14,503 nt of DNA from Sphingomonadaceae bacterium. Its GTDB lineage: Bacteria; Pseudomonadota; Alphaproteobacteria; Sphingomonadales; Sphingomonadaceae. Below the pieces are notes generated by a model, which did not search any database, was not told the origin of the DNA, and was given only the letters and a program-made list of their open reading frames with translations. A program made the position numbers and the translations under genes. The DNA is taken from the NCBI GenBank assembly GCA_947442095.1, contig CANEVG010000039.1, positions 1 through 14,503 on the forward strand, given 5' to 3'. Every line of letters starts with the position of its first letter. The first letter of the stretch is position 1. Shown here piece after piece: positions 5,934 through 12,998 of the stretch.

Positions 5934-6676
5934 CAGGTTCTAACCGCCGTGACGATGTAGTTGAGGGACAGATCGTCTGAGACGTGGAGCCCCTTAAGCG
6001 GGCTCCACGAAATGCCTTTGGGGTTGCCCATCGCAAATCCCGCTTCGGCGAGCAGGTCGCTGAGTTCGAGCGGGGCGATGAAATCGGCCCAGTGGTGTGT
6101 GCCGCGCGGCACCATACCGACGGTTTCCGCCGCGCCGACCAGCAGCAGGCGCGAGGCGGCGGTGCGGTTCGGGGTGGAGATCACGAGGAGGCCGCCCTCC
6201 GCCACCGTCGCCACCAGCCCGGCAACGAAAGCGGGCTTGTCGGCCACATGTTCGATCACTTCCATCGAGGTGACGAGATCGAAGCCTGTGAGGCCGAGCG
6301 CGCCGAGTTCCCCGCAGCGATAATCAATGGCGAGGCCGCCCGCTTCGGCATGGGCGCGCGCGGCGGCGATGTTCTCCGGGGCGGCATCGACGGCGGTGAC
6401 GGTAGCGCCCAGCCGCGCCAATGGTTCGGCGAGCAGCCCTGCCCCGCAGCCGACATCGAGCGCGCGGCAGCCTGCTAGCGGCTTCAGCGCTTTCGGGTCA
6501 GCCGCAAAGTGCGAATCGATGGCCGTCCGCAGGAAGCCGAGCCGCACCGGGTTCAGCTTGTGCAGCATCGCCGAGCTGCCTTTGGGGTCCCACCATTCAG
6601 CGGCCAGCTTGCCGAAATGGGCGGCTTCTTCGGGCCGGATGGTTGCCCCAGTCGCTGGGGTGGTTGCATTGCTCAT
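5933..6676 (-). CDS. ubiG: ubiquinone biosynthesis O-methyltransferase
   Basis: A 247-residue SAM-dependent class I methyltransferase that performs the O-methylations in ubiquinone synthesis. The family N-terminus is EEAAHFGKLAAEWWDPKGSS (16-35), where FxxLAxxWWDPxG is the UbiG hallmark. SAM motif I ALDVGCGAG covers 72-80, the acidic end of the next strand is VDAAPENI (96-103), and MEVIEHV (138-144) and ISTPNRT (166-172) are the later motifs. The C-terminus has GTHHWADFIAPLEL (192-205), also typical. The ATG at 6674-6676 gives the usual length. It is divergent from lysC across 84 nt; I recall this pairing in other alphaproteobacteria. It overlaps the small gene at 5748 by one base. Confidence 0.96.
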   Translation of the reverse strand: MSNATTPATGATIRPEEAAHFGKLAAEWWDPKGSSAMLHKLNPVRLGFLRTAIDSHFAADPKALKPLAGCRALDVGCGAGLLAEPLARLGATVTAVDAAPENIAAARAHAEAGGLAIDYRCGELGALGLTGFDLVTSMEVIEHVADKPAFVAGLVATVAEGGLLVISTPNRTAASRLLLVGAAETVGMVPRGTHHWADFIAPLELSDLLAEAGFAMGNPKGISWSPLKGLHVSDDLSLNYIVTAVRT

Positions 6677-6748
6677 AGGGCGACCCTAAAGCGCCGCGTC
6701 CGTGTGGTCGAGGGGCTGCAGGGGAAACCTTTTTTCAGGAATGGCTCT

Positions 6749-6755
6749 GGAGGGA
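6749..6755 (+). promoter_or_regulatory. Shine-Dalgarno setting the lysC GTG start
   Basis: GGAGGGA ends 5 nt before the GTG at 6761 and decides between that GTG and the in-frame ATG at 6776, which would begin at MKFGGTS with poorer spacing. Confidence 0.8.
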
Positions 6756-6760
6756 ACGGC

Positions 6761-8029
6761 GTGGCCCGGATCGTGATGAAATTCGGCGGCACTTCGATGG
6801 CCGGAACCGAGCGCATCCGCCGCGTGGCGCGGATCGTGCAGCGTCAGCAGGCGGCAGGGCATGAAGTGGCGGTCGTCGTCTCGGCCATGGCTGGCGAAAC
6901 CGACCGGCTGGTGACCTTCTGCCGCGAAGCCAATGCGCTCTATGATCCGGCGGAATACGACGTGGTCGTTGCGGCGGGCGAGCAGGTAACCTCGGGGCTT
7001 CTGGCGCTGCATCTGCAGGCGCTGGGCTGCAAGGCGCGCTCCTGGCTCGGCTGGCAATTGCCGGTGCGCACCGATGATGCTCATGCCGCCGCGCGGATCG
7101 AGGATATCCAGTCGGACGCGCTGCTGGCCTCGATGGCGGCGGGAGAGATCGCGGTCATCCCGGGCTTTCAGGGTCTCGATCCGGATGGCCGCGTCACCAC
7201 GCTGGGCCGGGGCGGATCGGATACCTCGGCGGTTGCGGTGGCGGCGGCCGTGGGCGCCGATCGCTGCGATATCTACACCGATGTCGACGGGGTCTATACC
7301 ACTGATCCGCGCATCGTGGCGAAAGCGCGCAAGCTCAAGAACGTGACGTACGAGGAAATGCTCGAGCTGGCCTCGGTCGGCTCGAAAGTGCTGCAGACCC
7401 GCTCCGTCAGCCTTGCGATGAAGGAGGGCGTGCGCGTGCAGGTGCTCTCCTCGTTCATCGGCGACGACGCACCGCCTGCCGATAGCATCCCCGGCACGAT
7501 GATCGTCTCGGACGAGGAACTGGCCAAGATTCTGGAAGGACAAGACATGGAACGCCAGCTGATCACCGGCATTGCCGCCGACAAGAATGAGGCCAAGGTG
7601 ACGCTGACCCGCGTGGCCGACCGGCCCGGCGCGGTCGCAACGATCTTCAGCCCGCTGGCCGAGGCGAACATCAACGTCGACATGATCATCCAGAACATCG
7701 CCAAGGACAAGGGCGAGACCGACGTGACCTTCACCTGCCCGCAGGCCGATCTGGCACGCACGCAGGCGCTGCTCGAAGAGCGCAAGGACACGATCGGCTA
7801 CTACCGCATGATCGCCGACAGCAAGGTCGCTAAGGTCTCGGTGGTCGGGGTGGGTATGCGCAGCCACGCCGGCGTTGCCGCGACGATGTTCAAGGCCCTG
7901 GCCGATCGCGGGATCAATATCCAGGCGATCTCGACCAGCGAGATCAAGGTGTCGGTGCTGATCGATTCGGACGAAGTCGAACTCGCCGTGCGCGTGCTGC
8001 ACACGGCCTATGGGCTGGATGCCGCGTAG
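6761..8029 (+). CDS. lysC: aspartate kinase
   Basis: Phosphorylates aspartate, the first step towards lysine, threonine, methionine and diaminopimelate. 422 residues. The N-terminal amino-acid-kinase domain (about 1-245) has KFGGTS (7-12), VVVSAMAGETDRL (38-50), GEQVTSGLL (73-81), TTLGRGGSDTSAVA (146-159) and DIYTDVDGVYTTDPR (170-184). Two ACT domains follow (about 270-340 and 350-420); GAVATIFSPLAEANINVDMI and GVAATMFKALADRGINIQAI are their matching halves and should bind the feedback effectors, probably lysine and/or threonine. The protein is monofunctional, with no homoserine dehydrogenase. The GTG start is supported by GGAGGGA 5 nt upstream; the frame is open well above it without family-like sequence. 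A strong internal start lies just before the ACT region. A hairpin lies 7 nt past the stop. Confidence 0.97.
   Translation: MARIVMKFGGTSMAGTERIRRVARIVQRQQAAGHEVAVVVSAMAGETDRLVTFCREANALYDPAEYDVVVAAGEQVTSGLLALHLQALGCKARSWLGWQLPVRTDDAHAAARIEDIQSDALLASMAAGEIAVIPGFQGLDPDGRVTTLGRGGSDTSAVAVAAAVGADRCDIYTDVDGVYTTDPRIVAKARKLKNVTYEEMLELASVGSKVLQTRSVSLAMKEGVRVQVLSSFIGDDAPPADSIPGTMIVSDEELAKILEGQDMERQLITGIAADKNEAKVTLTRVADRPGAVATIFSPLAEANINVDMIIQNIAKDKGETDVTFTCPQADLARTQALLEERKDTIGYYRMIADSKVAKVSVVGVGMRSHAGVAATMFKALADRGINIQAISTSEIKVSVLIDSDEVELAVRVLHTAYGLDAA
7534..7549 (+). promoter_or_regulatory. candidate internal ribosome binding site and start within lysC
   Basis: GGAAGGA (7534-7540) is followed after 6 nt by ATG (7547-7549), in frame as Met263. 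Starting there would give a 160-residue protein made of the two ACT domains only. This is the arrangement by which Bacillus and Corynebacterium make the beta subunit of an alpha2-beta2 aspartate kinase from one gene. Seen: site and spacing. Inferred: use. Confidence 0.5.
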
Positions 8030-8036
8030 TTTTTGA

Positions 8037-8062
8037 CGAAACGCGCGGATGAGCGCGTTTCG
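8037..8062 (+). terminator. hairpin after lysC, possible terminator without U-run
   Basis: CGAAACGCGC (8037-8046) and GCGCGTTTCG (8053-8062) form a perfect 10-bp stem with a GGATGA loop, 7 nt past the lysC stop. No T-run follows on the + strand; five T lie before it instead. It may end or protect the 3' end of the lysC mRNA. Confidence 0.5.
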
Positions 8063-8244
8063 AGGCGGCACTGGTCCGCTTCCCCGCCCGGCCTGTTCAA
8101 ACTGGGGCCACCCATTCAGGGTACTCTCGTAGGCGGCGGGGCGGGTGAGCGGGCCGGTGCCGCCTCGCCATCAATCTGCCTTGTTGCTGCCCTGATATGG
8201 CCTTAAGCGCTCGGACCAAGGTTGCCTCTGCTTCTGGAACACCG

Positions 8245-9255
8245 ATGACCCTATACCCAAAGACCGCTGAGCTGATGGCGCGCGGCGCTGCATTCCTCGG
8301 AACCGAGCACGCCGTGCTGTGCGGTGCGATGAGCTGGGTTTCGGAGCGGCATCTGGTCGCCGCGATCAGCAATGCCGGCGGCTTTGGCGTGATCGCCTGC
8401 GGTGCGATGACACCCGAATTGCTCGACAATGAAATCACCGCGACGGCGGCGCTGACGGACAAGCCGTTCGGCGTGAACCTGATCACCATGCACCCGGCGC
8501 TGTTCGATCTGATTGCAGTCTGCGCGCGCCACCGGGTCGGCCATGTCGTGCTCGCAGGCGGAATCCCGCCCAAGGGTTCGGTCGAGGCGATCAAGGCGTT
8601 TGGCGCTAAGGTCATCGTGTTCGCGCCGACTTTGGCGCTGGCAAAGAAGCTGTTCCGTTCGGGCGCGGATGCGCTGGTGATCGAGGGGTCGGAAGCGGGC
8701 GGGCATATCGGCCCGGTTTCCACCTCGGTGCTGGCGCAGGAGTTTCTGCCCGAACTCGCGGCGGATCATCTGGTGTTTGTGGCGGGCGGGATCGGGCGCG
8801 GCGTCAGCATTGCCAGCTACCTCGAAATGGGCGCAAGCGGCGTGCAACTCGGCACGCGGTTTGCTTGCGCGACCGAATCCATTGCCCACCCGGCGTTCAA
8901 GGCCGCGTTCTTCCGCGCCAATGCGCGCGATGCTGTGGCCAGCGTGCAAGTCGATCCGCGCCTGCCGGTGATCCCCGTGCGTGCGCTGCGCAACAAGGGC
9001 CAGGAAGAATTTACCGCCAAGCAGATCGAAGTGGCCAAGCTGCTCGATGAGGGCGCGGTCGACATGGCCGCCGCGCAATTGCAGATTGAGCACTTTTGGG
9101 CAGGCGCGCTGCGCCGCGCGGTGATCGAAGGCGATGTCGAGCGCGGCTCGGTCATGGCCGGGCAATCGGTCGGCATGGTCAGCAAGGAAGAGCCCGTCGC
9201 GGTGATTATGGACGAGCTGATGCGCGAGTGTGAGGCTGCGCTGACGCGCGCCTGA
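8245..9255 (+). CDS. NAD(P)H-dependent flavin oxidoreductase (nitronate monooxygenase-like)
   Basis: A 336-residue FMN-binding TIM-barrel protein of the nitronate monooxygenase/2-nitropropane dioxygenase family, which also includes FabK-type enoyl-ACP reductases. Motifs: GAMSWVSERHLVAAISNAGGFGVI (27-50), KPFGVNLI (73-80), the phosphate/FMN loop EGSEAGGHIG (147-156) with the candidate catalytic His154, VFVAGGIGRG (177-186) and MGASGVQLGTRF (195-206). The substrate cannot be fixed from sequence. The open frame starts 16 codons earlier (8197), but MTLYPKTAELMARG at 8245 fits the family N-terminus and has GGA at a usable distance, while 8197 has no ribosome site. The MFS gene follows after 22 nt and is probably cotranscribed. 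Confidence 0.92.
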   Translation: MTLYPKTAELMARGAAFLGTEHAVLCGAMSWVSERHLVAAISNAGGFGVIACGAMTPELLDNEITATAALTDKPFGVNLITMHPALFDLIAVCARHRVGHVVLAGGIPPKGSVEAIKAFGAKVIVFAPTLALAKKLFRSGADALVIEGSEAGGHIGPVSTSVLAQEFLPELAADHLVFVAGGIGRGVSIASYLEMGASGVQLGTRFACATESIAHPAFKAAFFRANARDAVASVQVDPRLPVIPVRALRNKGQEEFTAKQIEVAKLLDEGAVDMAAAQLQIEHFWAGALRRAVIEGDVERGSVMAGQSVGMVSKEEPVAVIMDELMRECEAALTRA

Positions 9256-9277
9256 TCTCCAAGGGGAAACGAAGCAC

Positions 9278-10528
9278 ATGCCGCAGCTGAGTCCAGGCCG
9301 GGCCTCGATCGGCTTCGTTTTCGCCATCGTGCTGATCGACATGCTGGGCTTCGGCATTGCCCTGCCCGTGCTGCCGGGCCTGATCATGACCCTGGAACAT
9401 GTGCCGATTTCGGTGGCGGCGGAATATGCTGGCTGGATGGGTGCGGGCTATGCGGTGATGCAGTTCGTGTTCGCACCAGTGATCGGCAATCTGTCAGACC
9501 GGTTCGGGCGGCGGCCAGTGATGCTGGCAGCTGTCCTGGCAATGGCGCTCGATTACTGGCTGCAGGCAATGGCCCCGGCGCTGTGGTGGCTTATCATTGG
9601 CCGGCTAGTTGCAGGGGCTACCGGCGCGAGCTTCTCCGCCGCCTACGCCTATGTTGCCGATGTCACCGCGCCGGAAAAGCGCGCGGCGAGCTTTGGCCTG
9701 ATGGGCATGGCGTTCGGGATCGGCTTCGTCGTCGGGCCTGCGCTCGGCGGGCTGCTCGGATCGATCGACCAGCGCCTGCCGTTCAAGGCCGCGGCGGTAC
9801 TGGCGCTGGCGAACTTTCTGTTCGGGCTCGTGTTCCTCAAGGAATCGCTGCCGCCCGAAAGGCGCCGCCCGTTCGATTGGCGCCGGGCCAACGCGCTCGC
9901 CTCGTTGCGCGCGCTACGCAAGCAGAACACCACGGTGCTGTGGTTCGTGGCGGCGCTGGCGGTCTGGCAACTGGCCTATATCGTCTACCCGTCCACCTGG
10001 TCCTATTTCGCGATTGCGGCTTATGGGTTTTCGACGCGTGAGGTGGGCCTTGCGCTGGCGATGGTTGGCGTGACGGCAGCGCTTGTGCAAGGCTTCGGCA
10101 TTCGGCTTGTGGTGCCGAGGCTGGGCGAAACGCGGACGGTGCTTGTGGGCGTGGCGGGCATGGCCACAGCGGCGGTGCTCTATACCATCGCCAGCGCGAC
10201 CTGGGAGGTCTACCTCGCGATCTCTATCGGCGCGATCTCGGGCATGGTGCAACCTTCGATTGCGGCGATGAACAGCAAGGCCGTGGATGCAACAAGCCAG
10301 GGCGAACTACAGGGCGCGACCCAGTCGATCAATTCGATCGCAGCGATCATTGGCCCGCCGCTCTACACGCAGACGCTGGCACGGTTCAGCGGGCCGGATG
10401 CGATCATCCACCTGCCCGGCATGACCATGCTGCTGTCGGCGGGCATCTCGTTCGTGGCCCTGCTGCTGTTCCTGAAAGGCGCAAGCCTGCTTGGCAAGGC
10501 TCAGCCTTCCAGTTCGACATCCCAGTAA
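9278..10528 (+). CDS. MFS transporter, TetA-like (TCR subfamily)
   Basis: A 416-residue inner-membrane transporter with about twelve hydrophobic segments. The first, FVFAIVLIDMLGFGIALPVLP (13-33), holds the conserved membrane Asp21 of the drug:H+ antiporters. Motif A in the loop between helices 2 and 3 is GNLSDRFGRRP (70-80). Motif C GFVVGPALGG (149-158) in helix 5 marks an exporter. A basic central loop lies near 190-210 (PPERRRPFDWRR). It is close in style to class TetA proteins, but chromosomal TetA-like proteins of this kind often have unknown substrates, so tetracycline resistance should not be assumed. The Shine-Dalgarno AAGGGGAA (9261-9268) supports the start. The last 28 bp overlap the end of the convergent HNH gene. 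Confidence 0.92.
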   Translation: MPQLSPGRASIGFVFAIVLIDMLGFGIALPVLPGLIMTLEHVPISVAAEYAGWMGAGYAVMQFVFAPVIGNLSDRFGRRPVMLAAVLAMALDYWLQAMAPALWWLIIGRLVAGATGASFSAAYAYVADVTAPEKRAASFGLMGMAFGIGFVVGPALGGLLGSIDQRLPFKAAAVLALANFLFGLVFLKESLPPERRRPFDWRRANALASLRALRKQNTTVLWFVAALAVWQLAYIVYPSTWSYFAIAAYGFSTREVGLALAMVGVTAALVQGFGIRLVVPRLGETRTVLVGVAGMATAAVLYTIASATWEVYLAISIGAISGMVQPSIAAMNSKAVDATSQGELQGATQSINSIAAIIGPPLYTQTLARFSGPDAIIHLPGMTMLLSAGISFVALLLFLKGASLLGKAQPSSSTSQ

Positions 10529-11154
10529 AGCCAGTCGCGCCAGCTCTCGTGGAGGTGGCCCGGCGGGAACAGCCGCCCACGCTCCTGCAAGTGCCAGGAG
10601 GTGGGCCGGATCGGCTCGGTGATCAGTCGCATCTGCGCTTGCGCGGGAGTGCGCCCGCCCTTGCGCATGTTGCACGGCGCGCAGGCCGCCGCGACATTCT
10701 CCCACGTGGTGCGCCCGCCGAGCCTGCGCGGGACCACGTGATCGAAGGTCAGCTGGTCGGGGCTGCCGCAATACTGGCACTGGAACTTGTCACGCAGAAA
10801 CAGATTGAAGCGCGTGAAAGCGGGAAACTCGCTCGGCCGCACATATTGGCGCAGCGCGATGACCGAGGGGATCTTCATGTCGAGCGAGGCGCTGTGCACT
10901 TCGCGGTCGTAGGTCGCGACAATGTCGACCCGTTCGAGGAACACCGCCTTGATCGCGGTCTGCCATGGCCAGAGGCTAAGCGGATAGTAGCTGAGCGGGG
11001 TGTAATCCGCATTGAGCACGAGCGCGGGGCAATTGGACAAGTGGCGCTCGTGACCACGAAAATCGGCCTCACCCCCCAGGGTCTCACCGCTATGGGGGCT
11101 CCCACTATGGGGTCTGGCCGCAGCCGCCCGTTCGATCAGCGTCTTGTGCAGCAT
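10501..11154 (-). CDS. HNH endonuclease family protein
   Basis: A 217-residue protein with a classic zinc-structured HNH domain: CQYC (126-129), TFDHVVPRRLGG (136-147) with Asp138-His139 as the catalytic pair, WENV with Asn153, and CAPC (158-161) closing the zinc site. The N-terminal half (CPALVLNADYTPLSYYPLSL and SVIALRQYVRP) is the domain found ahead of the HNH in a broad family of chromosomal proteins of unknown role. Nothing nearby suggests restriction, phage or homing use, and the gene looks like a stable resident. The open frame reaches 11292 but would begin at the -10 region of the predicted promoter, so the ATG at 11152-11154 (MLHKTLIERA) is chosen. Residues 15-23 hold a short in-frame duplication (PHSGSPHSG). 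Its 3' end overlaps the MFS gene. Confidence 0.88.
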   Translation of the reverse strand: MLHKTLIERAAAARPHSGSPHSGETLGGEADFRGHERHLSNCPALVLNADYTPLSYYPLSLWPWQTAIKAVFLERVDIVATYDREVHSASLDMKIPSVIALRQYVRPSEFPAFTRFNLFLRDKFQCQYCGSPDQLTFDHVVPRRLGGRTTWENVAAACAPCNMRKGGRTPAQAQMRLITEPIRPTSWHLQERGRLFPPGHLHESWRDWLYWDVELEG

Positions 11155-11283
11155 GCCCCGGTTCGGCCCTTTCGCGTCATTGCGCCCCAATCTCCACACA
11201 GGGAGGCCCCGGACAGCAAGGCAAGGCTCCTGCAAGGAGTGCTTTGGGGGACGCGCATGACCACTTCGTGACGCATACAGGCA

Positions 11284-11312
11284 AATGAACACGAGCGCGA
11301 CTCGTGCGTCAA
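11284..11312 (-). promoter_or_regulatory. predicted promoter of the HNH gene with a dyad filling the spacer
   Basis: On the minus strand TTGACG (11312-11307) and TTCATT (11289-11284) are 17 nt apart, a sigma-70-like layout with a good -35 and a weak -10 (3 of 6 consensus bases). The 17-nt spacer is exactly a dyad: CACGAG, TCGCG, CTCGTG. That form suggests an operator. The leader to the ATG at 11154 would be about 120 nt. Confidence 0.45.
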
Positions 11313-11328
11313 GGGGGCCTCGTCTGCC

Positions 11329-11358
11329 CTGTCCACAAGTGTATGACTTGGTGGACAG
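11329..11358. repeat. 12-bp inverted repeat between the M20 and HNH genes
   Basis: CTGTCCACAAGT (11329-11340) pairs with ACTT and GTGGACAG (11346-11358) with a single bulged G at 11350 and a 5-nt loop. It lies 44 nt beyond the M20 stop and just upstream of the predicted HNH promoter. No U-run follows on the minus strand, so it could be a weak terminator, an mRNA 3' stabiliser or an operator. Confidence 0.6.
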
Positions 11359-11402
11359 CTCCGGGAGAACGCCAGAGTTATGCTGAGATTACAGAATGAT
11401 GA

Positions 11403-12824
11403 CTACTTGGCGTAGGCCTTCACCAGCTCGTAGAGATAGGCGCGCCCGGTCATCAGCGCCTTGATCTCGATCCGCTCGTTGAGGCCGTGGACACCGTTGC
11501 CATCGGGATTGCCCCAGCTGCCGGGAACCCCGTACGTCGGGATGCCGACGGCGGCGAGGTAGACTGCATCGGTCCCGCCGGTCGACATCGTCGGCACCAC
11601 GGGCACACCCGGAAAGTATTTCGCCGCAAGCTTCTCCATCGGGCCGATGATCGCCGGATCAAGCGGCGGAGTCTTCGCCTGCGGGCGCAGCGGCGGGACC
11701 GGGGTGATTTTCACGCCGGGATCGGCGATCACGTTCTGCAGCTCCTTCTGCACGGCTTCCACCGAATTCCCCGGAAAGATGCGGCAATTGACATTGGCCC
11801 CAGCGCGCTGCGGCAGCGCGTTGTTGGCATGGCCGCCATCGATCAGTGTGGCGACGCAAGTGGTGCGCAGCATCGAATGGAAGATGCGGTCGCCGTTCAG
11901 CGCCGCCTCCGCCGTGCTGTCTGCGGGGTTAGCGGCGATGGTCTGCATCGCCTGGCCCAGCGCGTCGCTGCGCGCGGCCCCGGCCTTGGCAAAGAACGCG
12001 CGGGTCGTATCGGAAAGCTGCAGCTTGAAATCATAGGCCTGCAGCTTCACCAGGGCGGCGGCGAGTTGGTAGATCGCGTTGTCGCGTACCGGGATCGAGC
12101 TGTGTCCGCCGGGATTGCGCGTCTCGAAGCGGTAGTTCTGCACGCCCTTTTCGCCGACCTGGATCGTTTCGACGACAAGCTTGCCGCCTTCGGACACGCC
12201 CTTGCCATCGGTGCGCCCGCCGCCGCCTTCATTGAGCGCAAAGGCCGCGTCGATCAGATCGCGCTTGTTCGCCGCGAGCCATTCCGCGCCGTTGAAGGCA
12301 TAGGTCGTCTCCTCGCCGCAAGTCAGCGCCAGCTTGAGCGTGCGCTTGGGCTTGAAGCCCTCCTGCTTGAGACGGATCAGCGCATCGACCCAGCTTGCCG
12401 CCATCCACTTGTCATCATACGCGCCGCGTCCGTAGAAATAGCCATTCTCCTCGATCAGCGTGAAGGGATCGCGCACCCAGTCCTCGCGCTTGGCTTCCAC
12501 CACATCGAGGTGAGCGAGGAGCAGGATCGGCTTCTCGGTTTTCGAGGTTCCGGGCATCACCGCAACGAGGCCGCCTTCCTTCGGTTTCTCAGGCGTGGCG
12601 AAGAGGGTCAGTTGATCGTCCGTGAACCCGGCCGTCTTGAGCCGCGCGGCCATGCGTTCGGCCGCCAAGGTGCAGCTGCCGACCGAGAGCGTCGTGTTGG
12701 TCTCAACCAGCTCCTTGTAAAGGCTGCGAAATTCAGCTTCTCCGCCATAGGGATCAGCCGGTGCAGCGATGGCCGAGGTGGAAAGCAGGCCGGCGCAGAT
12801 TGTACCGGTGAGCAGGGTGCGCAT
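11403..12824 (-). CDS. exported M20-family metallopeptidase
   Basis: A 473-residue zinc-dependent M20 peptidase. Residues 1-21 are a signal peptide (basic start, hydrophobic core, cut near AIAA), so it acts in the periplasm or outside. The metal-site residues are in order: His105 and Asp107 in LLLAHLDVVEA, Asp137/Asp138 in GRGAYDDKW, the Glu171-Glu172 pair in CGEETT, Glu199 in LNEGGGG and His446 in GVHGLNE. The dimerisation domain starts near NPGGHSS (237-243). Length and motifs fit dipeptidase-like or carboxypeptidase-like members; the substrate cannot be read. The frame stays open far upstream through the antisense of gyrB, but the signal peptide at MRTLLTGTICAG, with AAGGA 11 nt before, fixes the start. 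It is divergent from gyrB and probably has its own promoter in the 174-nt gap. Confidence 0.95.
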   Translation of the reverse strand: MRTLLTGTICAGLLSTSAIAAPADPYGGEAEFRSLYKELVETNTTLSVGSCTLAAERMAARLKTAGFTDDQLTLFATPEKPKEGGLVAVMPGTSKTEKPILLLAHLDVVEAKREDWVRDPFTLIEENGYFYGRGAYDDKWMAASWVDALIRLKQEGFKPKRTLKLALTCGEETTYAFNGAEWLAANKRDLIDAAFALNEGGGGRTDGKGVSEGGKLVVETIQVGEKGVQNYRFETRNPGGHSSIPVRDNAIYQLAAALVKLQAYDFKLQLSDTTRAFFAKAGAARSDALGQAMQTIAANPADSTAEAALNGDRIFHSMLRTTCVATLIDGGHANNALPQRAGANVNCRIFPGNSVEAVQKELQNVIADPGVKITPVPPLRPQAKTPPLDPAIIGPMEKLAAKYFPGVPVVPTMSTGGTDAVYLAAVGIPTYGVPGSWGNPDGNGVHGLNERIEIKALMTGRAYLYELVKAYAK

Positions 12825-12868
12825 GGTGTCAGAAGTCCTTTGGCGGCGTGTTCGAAGGAATGCCTCAG

Positions 12869-12977
12869 GCGCCATTTTGAGCACGATTGGACGCGCTGGG
12901 CTAGTGCCCCTGCAACGCCGCCCGGAATGGGGTTGCTCCCTGTGCAAAACAGACCGGATTCGCTTGGGAAATGGCGC
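12869..12977. repeat. separated inverted repeat in the gyrB upstream region
   Basis: GCGCCATTT (12869-12877) and AAATGGCGC (12969-12977) are exact reverse complements 91 nt apart. The octamer GAATGCCT occurs next to each, at 12858-12865 and 12980-12987. This lies in the 174-nt gap between the divergent M20 and gyrB genes. I see no convincing -35/-10 pair for either gene here. Confidence 0.35.
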
Positions 12978-12998
12978 TTGAATGCCTATGCCGGAGAC

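Noticed and set aside
6686..8071. A 461-codon minus-strand frame opposite lysC
   Set aside because: Antisense shadow; the plus strand encodes a complete aspartate kinase.
8251..9387. A 378-codon minus-strand frame opposite the flavin oxidoreductase
   Set aside because: Antisense shadow with His/Arg-rich composition; the plus strand holds the FMN-binding motifs.
9278..10528. Acquired tetracycline-resistance gene
   Set aside because: The protein is TetA-like, but no tetR neighbour, mobile element or odd base composition is present. It looks like a resident chromosomal transporter.
11329..11340. DnaA-box-like sequence CTGTCCACA near gyrB
   Set aside because: It matches the TTATCCACA consensus at only 7 of 9 positions and is part of the inverted repeat. 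There is no cluster of boxes, AT-rich unwinding region or dnaA/dnaN gene, so no origin is supported. The near-match at 5283-5291 is also isolated.
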